DNA from: Portulaca oleracea
Taxonomy: Eukaryota > Streptophyta > Magnoliopsida > Caryophyllales > Portulacaceae
Assembly: GCA_029582165.1 (NCBI GenBank)
Contig: CM055889.1
Span: 31,100,927 to 31,164,926 of the forward strand
DNA: 64,000 nt
Reading direction: 5' to 3'
Shown: positions 55,556 to 64,000 of the stretch, piece by piece
Layout: each line of letters begins with the position of its first letter
Position numbering within the stretch: position 1 is the first letter of the stretch
Position numbers and translations under genes: made by a program
Notes under the pieces: generated by a model
What the model was told of the DNA's origin: nothing
Seen by the model: only the letters and a program-made list of their open reading frames with translations
Database searches by the model: none

Positions 55556-57091
55556 TAAAGACACCGGGATTTCCACCGCCAAAATTCCGACTTGTCAAAA
55601 TTCAGCAGGTCATTTGGGCCGAACACCAAAATGGGTCATTGGGCCTATGGAATCAGCAAGGTGGGCCCAACAGAGCAAAGCGGCCCGCGTAAAAAACTAT
55701 AAAAGTCGCAGGGGTTTTAGAAGACCACAAGCAGGCCAAAAGAGCGAATCCACGAATCCGGCCCAGGAAAATTCACAAAAGCTGTTGGGGTTTTATATTC
55801 GGAAGCGGCCCGCCACTGCTCGCCATGTCATCGATCTGTGCACTTTGATCTTAAAAGTCGTTGGGGTTTTATTTAATTTTCTGATTTTGGCGCCAGATAT
55901 TAGCCCACGTGTTTGACTTTGTCTGACTTTGATCAAAACCCGCTGGGGTTTTATTCTTGCATGGTGAAAGAGCTTGATTAGTGGGATATGTCTCCCTCCA
56001 TTTTCCTCCAAGACACCCATCCTCCACCTATAAATACCCCACCATTTTCACTCATTCACCACCAACTACTATCATCACTCCACCTAAACTCTCTCAAAAT
56101 TCTATTATCCCTACTCCCTCTCTAATCCTCTTATAATCACTCTTATCATATCCATATCACCATTCCTACACTACTCTTCTAATCACATACATCATTCCAT
56201 TCAAGTTCCAAACCAAGGGGAAGATAAGGGATCAATCTTCATCTCATCCACCACCATTATGCAAGGTTCGATTCATCATTATTATTATTGTATTTCATTA
56301 TGTAATTTATGCCAAAATTCCTTTACTTGTACTTGCTCGTATTTGTAAAATAAAACCTCATCATTTTTATATAGCATGATCAAGAATAAAATATTGTACA
56401 ATTGATTAAACTTCTCCCCGCTCTTTTTCAATTCAAGTTCGATTTTAGTAGAGTCTGTTTTCTAGCTGGCGGATTCGAGAATTCTTATAATTCTCGAATT
56501 CGTAACCTTAACCCCGAACTTAGAAATCGGGTTTCGTAGATCGGAGTCATTTTTTTTATTTTGGTTTGTGGACTTCCTTAAATCGGCTGTCGACTCTTTC
56601 ATTATTTTACATTCCCTTTAATTATTCAAAATATACGCATTTACATCAAAATAATTAAAAATGATTTAACACCACCTTTCCATTAATCCAAGGCCAACCC
56701 GAGAGAAAATGGGCCAGAAATTAGAAAAACCCCTGCGGCTTTTGCTAATTTCCGCTCTTTTTCTCTGGGCCAAGGAAGTGCATGGCCCGGTCCAGAGAAC
56801 ATTAAACCCCCAGCGGGTTTTAATGTCTTTTGGTGGCCCATCTGCTTCCTTCTGAGCCTGGATTCGATAATGGGCCGGTGTTAAGTTATTTAAAGTATTT
56901 TGGTGCAATTTCGAGTATTTTAATAACATAATAAGGATTTGTAAATAAATAAAGTTTCATCACCCTGAAAACGAATTTCGAAAGATAAAAATATCCTTAT
57001 TTAAGGATTAAGCAACCTTAGTCGGCTCTCGATCGTTTAAGTAGCGTATCTGAAACAATTCCCTAACCGGGGATTTTTTCCGGGTCCTACT
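55556..57091 (+). repeat. 3' LTR of the gag-only Tat element
   Basis: 1536 bp; both terminal dinucleotides are mutated (TAAAGACACC start, CCTACT end), and the true ends are fixed by the purine tract AAAGTGGGCG (55541-55550) and the GTATC duplication. It lacks about 24 bp near 55890 present in the 5' LTR; otherwise nearly identical. Confidence 0.92.
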
Positions 57092-57096
57092 GTATC

Positions 57097-57372
57097 CGAT
57101 GTGGAATTAGGCAAGTCGTAATTTATAAAGTGCAGCTTTAAAGGATAGGTGCCTTGAGGAAGGCTTGGTGAGGTAGGTTTGAGGATGGTTATGGATGCAA
57201 AGGCGTGATGACGATGTGAAGGCTTTGGGCATAAGGCTTGAGAGCAATCCGGAAGGTTTATGAGGGGCTTTTTAGTGTGCGTGACCATTAGCTCCATCTT
57301 CGGTTTCCCATCCTCCCTTTTTCTCTTTTTTTTCTTCTTTTTTTCCTTTTTTTTTTCTTTTGCCCTTTTATT

Positions 57373-57422
<50 letters not shown>

Positions 57423-58344
57423 GTTGGTATGCTTCGAGATATGGACGACCCAAACGTGGTTTACTCTCCCAGCATAGGTTTTTCCATACACAAATAAAGT
57501 GCTTAAGGGATAGAGGACGTAGAGTTTCTAAGTGAAGGCAAGCACATGAGTGTCGTACCACTCTTGCCGACCCATGTTGGTGAACCAACTAGGAACTCTC
57601 TCTTTTCTCTTTCTTTTCTTTTTTCTTTCTTCACTATTTTTTTTTTTTACTTTCTACCCTATGGGGTTGACTCATGTTCGCCTTCCTGATGATATTAGTC
57701 ACAAAACACCTTTTGGCTTTGGGGTAGTTATGGAGTGGCCATGAGGACAATGGTCAAGTTGCTCAAGGCTAAGGGTTTCTGAATGGTCCCTGTTATGAGT
57801 GATGCAAAAATGGATGATTTGGTGAAGGGGAACTTAGGATGGAGATGAAGGTTATAGTTAGGGATAGATGTTGTGGGCGAATAGAAAGGTAACAGGTGAT
57901 ACAGATGTTGATGTGGGTGGTGAGATGGTAGCCCCCTGTCATAGACACATTTCATCTAAGTTGCTGGTCTAGGAGCATAGTGATGTCCACTTTCAAGAGA
58001 TTGGCGGTTTTGGTCTTCATTCCTTTTGCCCATCTTTCTTGATGAATGCAGATTGACTTCTCTTTTTTTTCTCTCTCTTTTCTTTAATTTTTCTTTTAAA
58101 CCTTGGATTCATAGGATGACAAACTTGATGATGGATATGTCAAACTTAGATGTTAAGGCTAATGAATGAGTGAAGTTGCTTTTCAACTCAAGTTAAGATT
58201 ACAAGCATGAGATTCCCAATCAATCACAATCAAATAGATGCATCTTATGGAATTCAAAAGAAATGAATGCCAGAGACTGACTCAATGACATCCCTAATTG
58301 ACTTTGAAATAGAATGCTCAAAGGAATTGAAACCTTAGCTAACT
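57097..58344 (-). other. 3' untranslated region of element M
   Basis: Complement of the noncoding 3' region seen at 53000-54110: pyrimidine tracts on the plus strand (57300-57420, 57595-57655, 58060-58100), GATGATATTAGTCACAAAAC (57688) and GGTAGCCCCCTGTC (57928). Between 57430 and 57590 M has an extra stretch not present in its Tat relatives but shared with the Athila-like element at 34985-35110. Confidence 0.65.
57376..57418 (+). repeat. (TC)n microsatellite, about 21 units
   Basis: Uninterrupted TC dinucleotides within a larger pyrimidine tract of element M. Confidence 0.95.
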
Positions 58345-60076
58345 TCAAAGTCCTCTTCCTGCGGTGTTGCCTTTCCCTACTGACTGCCCATGTACGGTCG
58401 TAGCTCTAGTTGGTTTTTGTGCTGCTTTGGGCAGGGGCAATTTACCTGACCGGATCATACCTTCAGTCTTATTCTTTAAGGTCCAGTACATCTCGGTGTC
58501 ATGTCCTTTGCACCTGTGATAGTTGTAGAATGCATTTTCATACCAACTTGGGTACTTTGTTTCTGGCTCTGATCTCGGTAAAGGCAACTCAATCAGGTTT
58601 TCCCTTAAGAGATAAGTCAAAGCATTGACGTAGGTTGTGTCGAATGAGGTGTAATGGTCGTACTATGGTTGAATTCCTGACTGAATTACATTAGTTCCTG
58701 ACTAAATTACATTAGTTTCAGCGCTTTTATAAGGGTGGTTGTGTGAACCAGTAGCCCTTCTATTAGGACTGGAATTCTTCCACCCTTGGGTGGCGACTAT
58801 CTCATTGTTCATGGTCTCGAGTTGGATGCAAAGGTCCTTCAAGTAGTCGGAGTCCTTGATCACATGGTATCCCAAGTGCCGAGCCTGACTACCTCTATTT
58901 GAAGGTGGATAACTGTAACCGCAAGGGTATCGTCTCATTGATGTGCCACCTTTCGAAGTAATCCAGTAAGGATTCATTTTCCCTTTACTTCATGGCTGTT
59001 AAGTCATCTATTGGGGCCTGCTTCTTCTGAATACGACTGTAGTCATTGATAAAGGCCTTAAACAGCTTGGTCCAGTCAGCCTTGGCTTGAGGTGATAGGA
59101 CATGGTACCATACTTTGTCTTCCCCATATAGAGTGGATGGGAAGACTGTAGAGTACAAGTTAACATCAATCATGTTGAGAGGTTCTAGTTGCATGAACTC
59201 TTCGATGCGGTGAGTAGGATTTTAAGATGGTTTAAACTTGAGTTTGGGAACTTCAATTTCGTCAGCAACCTTCATCAATGGGTGGATAGCATAGTTATTA
59301 AAATCCCGATCCAAATCAACGATTCTACGAGTTTACAATCCAAAAACCATCCATCGATCCAACTGTTATTAGGATCTTAAAGTAGTTAGGATCGTAACTT
59401 GAATATTATATGTTATAATTGCAATACGATTCTACAATCCTACAATGCGGTCCTCGATCCTACATGAGTTTAATAATATTTGCGCACATTTGTTATGATT
59501 TTAACTATTCAAGAACATTTATCACGATCCTCGATTTGATTCTATAATTCCGATCCTAAGAACGCTCATTAATCCTAACTAGAATCCCAATTCAAACAAC
59601 CTTAGTGGATAGGCAAAGGCACATATGTGTACTTGTCAGCAAAGGCCGGAAAAGTGCTCATTATCTTGGTAAGAAGACTCTCCAACTTTTGTTCTAAGGC
59701 CTTTATAACAGGATCCTCTACAACTTTGGGAATCTCTAAGGTTACTTTGGACTTCCCTTTGAATCATACCGATCCCCCTGACTCATCTCTTGCAGGTGCC
59801 TTGACGAGTTCATGCTCAAATTCATACCCATAGACTTCCACCATATCATCATCTTCTTCAGTATTTAGACCCAACTTTTCATTGATCTTGGTGATGGCTT
59901 GCAACATCATCCATCACTTGTTGTTGCTCATGGAGCCTTTTCCCGATCTTCTGTTCTTGTTCGAGGGAATTTGCAAAGACTAAGCCTTGCATCTTAGTGT
60001 AAAGATCATCTAGCTGCTTTGAAATGTTGGCTTCAGCGCCTTGAACGGGGATCTCCTGTAATCGTTTCTTAACCAT
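58345..60076 (-). pseudogene. Tat-type gag relic of element M
   Basis: Minus-strand homologue of the gag at 51513-52990. Segments: 60076-59879 (RLQEIPVQGAEANISKQLDD, YTKMQGLVFANSLEQEQKIG), 59194-58985 (LYSTVFPSTLYGEDKVWYHVL), 58977-58702 (HLGYHVIKDSDYLKDLCIQL) and 58620-58345 (YNYHRCKGHDTEMYWTLKNK). In the knuckle both outer Cys read Tyr, so zinc binding is lost. Several frameshifts and a 315 bp MITE at 59290 break it further. Confidence 0.88.
59290..59604. mobile_element. hAT-like MITE, 315 bp
   Basis: Flanked by a perfect 8 bp duplication GTGGATAG (59282-59289, 59605-59612), the size made by hAT transposases. Ends CATAGTTATTAAAATCCCGA and, in complement, TAAGGTTGTTTGAATTGGGA are imperfect inverted repeats. 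Interior is AT-rich with many CGATCCTA/GATTCTA strings in both orientations. No coding capacity. It sits in the M gag relic. Confidence 0.85.
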
Positions 60077-60629
60077 GATGTGAGTTCTAGCTTGGGTGGT
60101 AGATGGGTTGTAGTCTAGATTTGGAACCAGTTGACTGCTACTTGGATCCCTGATGCGAGCGCAGAAAAGATCTCCTATCTTGGCTGTATGGAAAATTGTT
60201 AGTGACTTGATAATTGACTCTCACACTTTCTACCAGTTGCATGCATGTCTTAGAAGACCTATATCGGACCCTAATAGACTCGACACCTTTATGCTTACAC
60301 AAGAATGACTCACCCACTTTTGGGACTACATGACCTAACTCTATATAGACCTATATTTAGAAGTGAAATGCGATTGTTTTACCATATGAAGGGGACAATA
60401 ACTGATACGGTCTTACATTAGAATTTTCGGCAAGGGGATAACAAAATAGTTTGTTCAAGGTTTTCACTAGCTATAATATGACCGTCAATTGTACAATTTT
60501 TATTTATGAATATCCCATTATCAATTTTGGTGACAATGCGTTGGTATTTACTTTGTTGTTCAGGGAAACACTGGGGTATTTACTTAAGTGTGTGTGTGTG
60601 TGTACACACACACACATATTTTGCAAAAG
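60077..60629. other. Leader of M fading into unassigned sequence
   Basis: From 60077 to about 60400 the complement aligns with 51370-51640 (GTCTCATATAGGTC and CACTCTTAAAAAGTGGG motifs), so this is the 5' leader of M. From about 60420 to 60629 I see only AT-rich sequence with a (TG)n-(TACA)-(CA)n palindromic microsatellite at 60590-60617. Confidence 0.5.
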
Positions 60630-61305
60630 CAATGAACTTCGAATTTATAACATGGAAAATTTAGTACAACAAGAAGGAAGACAGTGCCCCAAACACAATT
60701 ACATCAGGATGAGATCTCCAATTTTATTGTATTTCTTTCTTCCCTTTGAGCATGCTATCACCCTATTTTGGATATCGCTTTTGACAAGGTTAGCCACTAT
60801 CTTGGCTTCACCCTCCCGCCCTTCTGGACCACTAGATTTGGGTATCTCCACACATAATAGACTATGCTACAATAGGTTGCTTGGATTAGTGATCTGTAGG
60901 CCTTTGTTCCATCAAGCTTCGTGAGCCATTCAATATGAGAATTCATATCAGAGCTACTGATCAGAGCCGGCTGTTGGAGCCACTGGGCTAAATTTTCACC
61001 GATCTCCCTAGTGTATCTATAGTTTAGGAAAAGGTGCTCAGTAGTCTCATCGTTCTGGTCGCACACAAGGCATGTTTGATCCCCTTGGTTGGTCCATTTC
61101 GTTGTTCGGGCTCTAATGGGGAGCTTCCCATGGAGCATAACCCATGCTATGAAGCTATGCCTAGGAGTGGTGAGGTGGTTCCAATGGATTTCAACCCGGC
61201 CATGGATCTCATTAATGTTGAGGAGCCATTTATAACCTGTGTTTACAGAGTAAATCCCATCCTCTGTTTCGCTCCAATTCCACCTTTCCCCGGCCACACA
61301 CCCCC
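60630..61305 (-). pseudogene. 5'-truncated L1 LINE, RT zinc-binding end
   Basis: The minus-strand frame 61297-60797 encodes the C-terminal zinc-binding region of plant L1 ORF2: RWNWSETEDGIYSVNTGYKW (about 61280), WNHLTTPRHSFIAWVMLHGKL (about 61185), and CLVCDQNDETTEHLFLNYRY (about 61060), where the last Cys of the motif is Tyr. After the stop near 60797 about 170 bp of 3' sequence follows. Everything upstream in ORF2 is missing, as usual for LINE copies truncated during target-primed reverse transcription. I found no clear poly(A) or target duplication. Confidence 0.8.
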
Positions 61306-61313
61306 TTTTGATT

Positions 61314-61387
61314 GAGTCCTTGATCTCAGTTGGTTAGAGCACCCGTTTAATAAGCGAGAGGTCTTGATTTCGACTCTCAACGAGAGC
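61314..61387 (+). pseudogene. tRNA-Ile(AAU)-like sequence, degenerate
   Basis: The D-arm CTCAGTTGGTTAGAGC, anticodon arm CCCGT-TTAATAA-GCGAG (anticodon AAU at 61349-61351) and T-arm GATTTCGACTC are in correct order and spacing. The acceptor 5' strand GAGTCCT does not pair with the 3' strand CGAGAGC, one D-stem and two other stem pairs are broken. It is therefore a tRNA pseudogene or the head of a tRNA-derived SINE. A (TA)n tract follows at once. Confidence 0.7.
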
Positions 61388-61399
61388 AGAAGTAGAATT

Positions 61400-61400
61400 T

Positions 61401-61449
<49 letters not shown>
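61400..61449 (+). repeat. (TA)n microsatellite
   Basis: About 24 TA units with one break, between the tRNA-like sequence and the start of the L1 element. It could be the tail of a SINE or a target of L1 insertion. Confidence 0.95.
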
Positions 61450-61451
<2 letters not shown>

Positions 61452-61595
61452 AGGGATTTTCTCTCTCTATTGAGAGCTCATCTCTCTAGGTTTCCGGCTA
61501 CTTTTCCGGATCAATCTCAGGCGGGATTTGAGCTACTCTACTCTGGTAATAGAGAAGATTATCTGTTGTGGTTGTGGTGAATAGAGTGTGTTCGT

Positions 61596-62441
61596 ATGGA
61601 TATCAGTAATTGCATAAATGTGGTTTCACATTTTAATTCCCTTATTGGAGAAGATGATTTGAGTCTCCGTTTCGTCCCACCAAAAGCGGTAGATGGTGTT
61701 CTCTATGCCGAATTGAGCGAAGAAGATTATGGACAAGATAGTTGGGAGAATATGGTTCTCTGCAGGATTTTGGGCAACACATTACAATTGAATGAGATGA
61801 ATAGATTTATTCGTTCATTAGGGAGAGATAAGGAGGTTGTGAAGGTTATTAAGGCTCGTCGTGGTGTTTTCTTGGTTCAATTTCAACAGGAATCCCATAT
61901 GAAGGAAGTATTGGATAGAGGTATTTTTTATTATGAGAATAAACCTATGTTGGTAAGTGAATGGAATGATGATTTGTCGATTGATCTAGATTCTATATTG
62001 TCTTTGCCTGTTTGGGTCATTCTCCCGAGGTTGAATATCAAATACTGGAACACGAATGGTTTCAGCAAAATTGGAAGCACATTGGGCATTCCGATTAAAA
62101 CTTGTGCTCGGACTAAAGAGAAATATGACCTCACAGCAGCTAGATTAATGGTGGAAATGAATGTTAATGGACAATTTCCAGATTCAGTGAATTTTGTGGA
62201 CAATGAAGTTGTTGTATCCCATAAAGTGATCTATGATTGGAAGCCAACCAAATGTGTCCATTGCAGGAATTTTGATCATTCGGTCGATGATTATAAGAAG
62301 AAGATGAAGGATAATGCTATTAATCATAATGATTCCGAAGATACTGGACAAGATTTGCAGCTGAATAATAGTGTTTCCCCTCAACCTCCTTACATTCCGA
62401 ATTATCAGCTGGAATATAAGGGGTTATGGAAGCCCAAATAA
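61596..62441 (+). CDS. L1 ORF1 nucleic-acid-binding protein (DUF4283 type)
   Basis: An open frame of 281 codons starting at ATG 61596. Residues about 40-140 match the DUF4283 region of plant L1 ORF1 (NMVLCRILGNTLQLNEM, GVFLVQFQQESHMKEVLDRG, PMLVSEWNDD), followed by LPVWVILPRLNIKYWN and GSTLGIPIKTCARTKEK. The zinc knuckle reads CVHCRNFDHSVDDY; the final Cys of CX2CX4HX4C is Tyr. The protein binds L1 RNA in the particle. The frame is open but relatives are longer (C-terminal tail of 100 or more residues), and the C-terminal codons overlap ORF2, so it may be truncated. This is the best preserved frame of the window. Confidence 0.82.
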   Translation: MDISNCINVVSHFNSLIGEDDLSLRFVPPKAVDGVLYAELSEEDYGQDSWENMVLCRILGNTLQLNEMNRFIRSLGRDKEVVKVIKARRGVFLVQFQQESHMKEVLDRGIFYYENKPMLVSEWNDDLSIDLDSILSLPVWVILPRLNIKYWNTNGFSKIGSTLGIPIKTCARTKEKYDLTAARLMVEMNVNGQFPDSVNFVDNEVVVSHKVIYDWKPTKCVHCRNFDHSVDDYKKKMKDNAINHNDSEDTGQDLQLNNSVSPQPPYIPNYQLEYKGLWKPK

Positions 62442-64000
62442 GCAGGTTGATATTCGAAACTTCCTGCATTTTCATCAAGTTAGTCTTGTTGGATTATTTG
62501 AAATCAAAGTAAAATTCGAAAAAATGGCAGAAGTGGAATTGGGAATGTTGAATGATTGGTCTACAGTTCATAATGCTTTTGTGGAAGGGAAGTGTCGCAT
62601 TTTGGTTGCTTGGAGGCCTCAAGTTTACAGAGTGGAGGTGCTGGAAATTCATGATCAGTGGATTCATATTCTTGTTACAAAAATGAGGGATGGTGTTTCT
62701 TTCTATATTACTTATGTGTATGGTTCCAATAGTCTTCAGGAGAGAAAAGTTGTTTGGGAAAGATTGGCTGTGTTAGCTAATGATATAAATGAAGGGTGGT
62801 TGGTTTTGGGAGACTTTAATTCTGTTCTATACAATCATGACAGAATAGGGGGCACAAATGTTGAATTCTTTGAAGTGAGGGATTTTCAAGATTGTTTACA
62901 TCAAACTAATCTGCATGAATTTAGCTTCCATGGTGATTATTATACTTGGTCAAATTCACATGTTTGGTCTCGTGTTGATCGTGTCTTTGCTAATGAGGAA
63001 TGGTTTATGCATTCGGAGTTTGTTCAAATACTGCAGTATGTGGCAGAACTTTCCCTGATTGTCCTCGTGGAAAAACTCAATTCAAATAGTGCAGTATGTG
63101 GCAGAACTCTTGTAGTTACAAGGACATTATTCCGGAAGCCTTTTCTAAGTTTCCCAAGGGTTGTAAGATGTTTCAACTGCATAAGTTTCTGTATTCTTTG
63201 CGTGGCTCATTACAAAATCTTCATAAGGCTCAATTTCATGATATTCATGATCAAGTTAGACGGAGTAAGGAAGAGTTGGATGCCATTCAGAGGGAATTAA
63301 TTACCGATAGAAACAATGCTGAGATTATTGATCGTGAAAACAGGAAAAGGAGTGACTATCTCTGCATTCTTAATTCGGCCCAGCAATTAATCAAGCAGCA
63401 AATTCACTTGGATTGGCTGAATCTGGGGGACTGCCCATCTCATGTCTTCTTTGGGAAGATGAAGAAAAGACAAAACATGAATTATGTTTTTTCTCTTTCA
63501 AATGTCAATGGAGTTTGTGTGGTTGGTTTTGATAAAGTTGATGAGGAGATCAGTTGTTATTATGAAGGTTTGTTGGGGAAACAAATCTATTCTAGGTCTT
63601 CTTTGAGATCGGATATCATTCAGAAAGGTGTTGTTCTAAGTATTGAGAACCAAATTGGTCTGCTGAAGCCTTTTACTAGGCGTGACGTACGTGATATTAT
63701 ATTCTCTATCCCTAATGTTAAAGCTCCAGGTCCTGATGGTTTTAGTAGTTCTTTCTACCAGTTTAATTGGGATCTTATTGGTGATTAGTTTTGTGATGCT
63801 GTTTTCGAATGCCTTGATAAAGAGACTATTCTCTCTAGTTTCAATGAAACAATAGTCTCTCTTATCCATAAGAAACTGAATCCTGAGAGTCCGGGCGATT
63901 TTAGACCTATCTCTTGCTGCAACGTTTCTTACAAATGCATTTCTCAGTTGCTTTGCACTAGATTGAGAGCTGTTCTGCCTGTCTTGATTAACCAAAGCCA
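62371..64000 (+). pseudogene. L1 ORF2 (endonuclease-RT), frameshift and stop
   Basis: The first frame (62371-63060) is an APE-type endonuclease: FRIISWNIRGYGSPNK, SLVGLFEIKV (the E of the LxETK motif kept), VLGDFNSVLYNHDRIGG, YTWSNSHVWSRVDRVFAN. After a frameshift near 63045-63060 the frame 63096-63788 continues: CSMWQNSCSYKDII, a linker with LDWLNLGDCPSHVFFGKMKKR (HFF motif region), and the RT entry NVKAPGPDGFSSSFYQFNW, ending at TAG 63786. In-frame RT residues go on after it (ETIVSLIHKK, DFRPISCCNVSYKCIS). A 27 bp near-identical repeat at 63025-63055 and 63081-63110 sits exactly at the frameshift. Confidence 0.85.

Larger units (their letters stand above)
48642..57091 (+). mobile_element. 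Tat-lineage element coding for gag only
   Basis: 8.45 kb, flanked by GTATC (48637-48641 and 57092-57096), inserted in element M. LTRs 48642-50204 and 55556-57091, primer site, about 250 bp repeats, gag, noncoding 3' region with purine tracts, 53 bp array, purine tract. No protease, RT or integrase. Layout and sequence outside gag match the gene-less Tat element at 14727-26504, so the two are members of one non-autonomous group. Confidence 0.92.
30691..60420 (-). mobile_element. Old Tat element M (minus strand), host of several insertions
   Basis: M is recognised by its gag relic (60076-58345, minus) and by 3' untranslated sequence (58344-57097) whose complement aligns with 53000-54110 of the plus-strand Tat element. 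At 57097 the complement reads CCTAATTCCACATCGGATAC, the conserved block found at 20463 and 54058. M continues on the far side of the two insertions at 48636-48641 and again left of 30757, where GAACCTCTTTGAGG follows the same block in complement. No LTR of M was found: its right end fades near 60420 and its left end near 30690. It is the oldest layer of the right block. Confidence 0.7.
61450..64000 (+). mobile_element. L1-type LINE, 5' part, runs off the right edge
   Basis: A plus-strand non-LTR element with a short 5' untranslated region, ORF1 (61596-62441) and ORF2 starting in a different frame within the last 70 bp of ORF1. ORF2 has endonuclease and the start of RT and continues beyond the window. 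The presence of ORF1 and a 5' leader suggests it is full length at its 5' end. Confidence 0.85.

Noticed and set aside
61314..61387. Functional tRNA-Ile gene
   Set aside because: The acceptor stem does not pair and several other stem pairs are broken.

Overview
The window is plant nuclear DNA, almost certainly from an intergenic or heterochromatic part of an angiosperm chromosome. I find no convincing host gene. Nearly every base can be assigned to a transposable element: Ty3/gypsy elements of Tat/Ogre, Athila-like and Reina/CRM-like (chromovirus) type, a Ty1/copia element, a CACTA DNA transposon, a hAT-type MITE, L1-type LINEs and a tRNA-derived fragment. No coding region is intact.

Left block (1-8428): an Athila-like element on the minus strand, running off the left edge. 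Going leftward it shows the start of its 5' LTR (TGATAAG at 8428), gag (7280-4706, split by a solo Tat LTR at 5207-6765), a retropepsin relic (4365-3909), a noncoding stretch, an Athila ORF1/env-region-like relic (2600-1410) and a G-rich polypurine motif near 1227. RT, RNase H and integrase are missing.

Middle block (8429 to about 30690): the 3' end of a Tat-lineage element on the plus strand, whose 3' LTR starts at 10646. That LTR is split by a CACTA element (11175-29339). The CACTA element is split by a minus-strand copia element (12489-27206, TSD ACCAC). The copia gag is split by an 11.8 kb Tat-type element without coding capacity (14727-26504) that carries five tandem-repeat arrays.

Right block (about 30690-60420): an old minus-strand Tat element (called M here). 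It holds (a) a Reina/CRM-like gypsy element (30758-48630, TSD CCTTA), itself invaded by a gag-protease-only Athila-like element (32796-41967, TSD ATGAC) and, inside its 3' LTR, by a deleted sibling gypsy element (45607-47778, TSD ACATC); (b) a Tat element coding only for gag (48642-57091, TSD GTATC), inserted one base pair beyond the gypsy TSD; and (c) a 315 bp hAT-like MITE with a perfect 8 bp TSD (59290-59604). The M gag relic lies at 58345-60076.

Right edge (60420-64000): a 5'-truncated L1 piece on the minus strand, a tRNA-Ile(AAU)-like sequence with a (TA)n tract, and a plus-strand L1 with ORF1 and a broken ORF2 that runs off the window.

The observation I think most worth following: LTRs of unrelated lineages here (Tat, Athila-like, chromovirus, copia) each carry their own set of short, iterated, near-perfect inverted repeats (arms of 6-8 bp, gap of 2-5 bp), mostly just upstream of the TATA box. 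The sequence differs between families but the architecture recurs. The Tat elements also show exact-period tandem arrays (53 bp, 20 bp, about 250 bp); the 53 bp and about 250 bp arrays differ in copy number between relatives.
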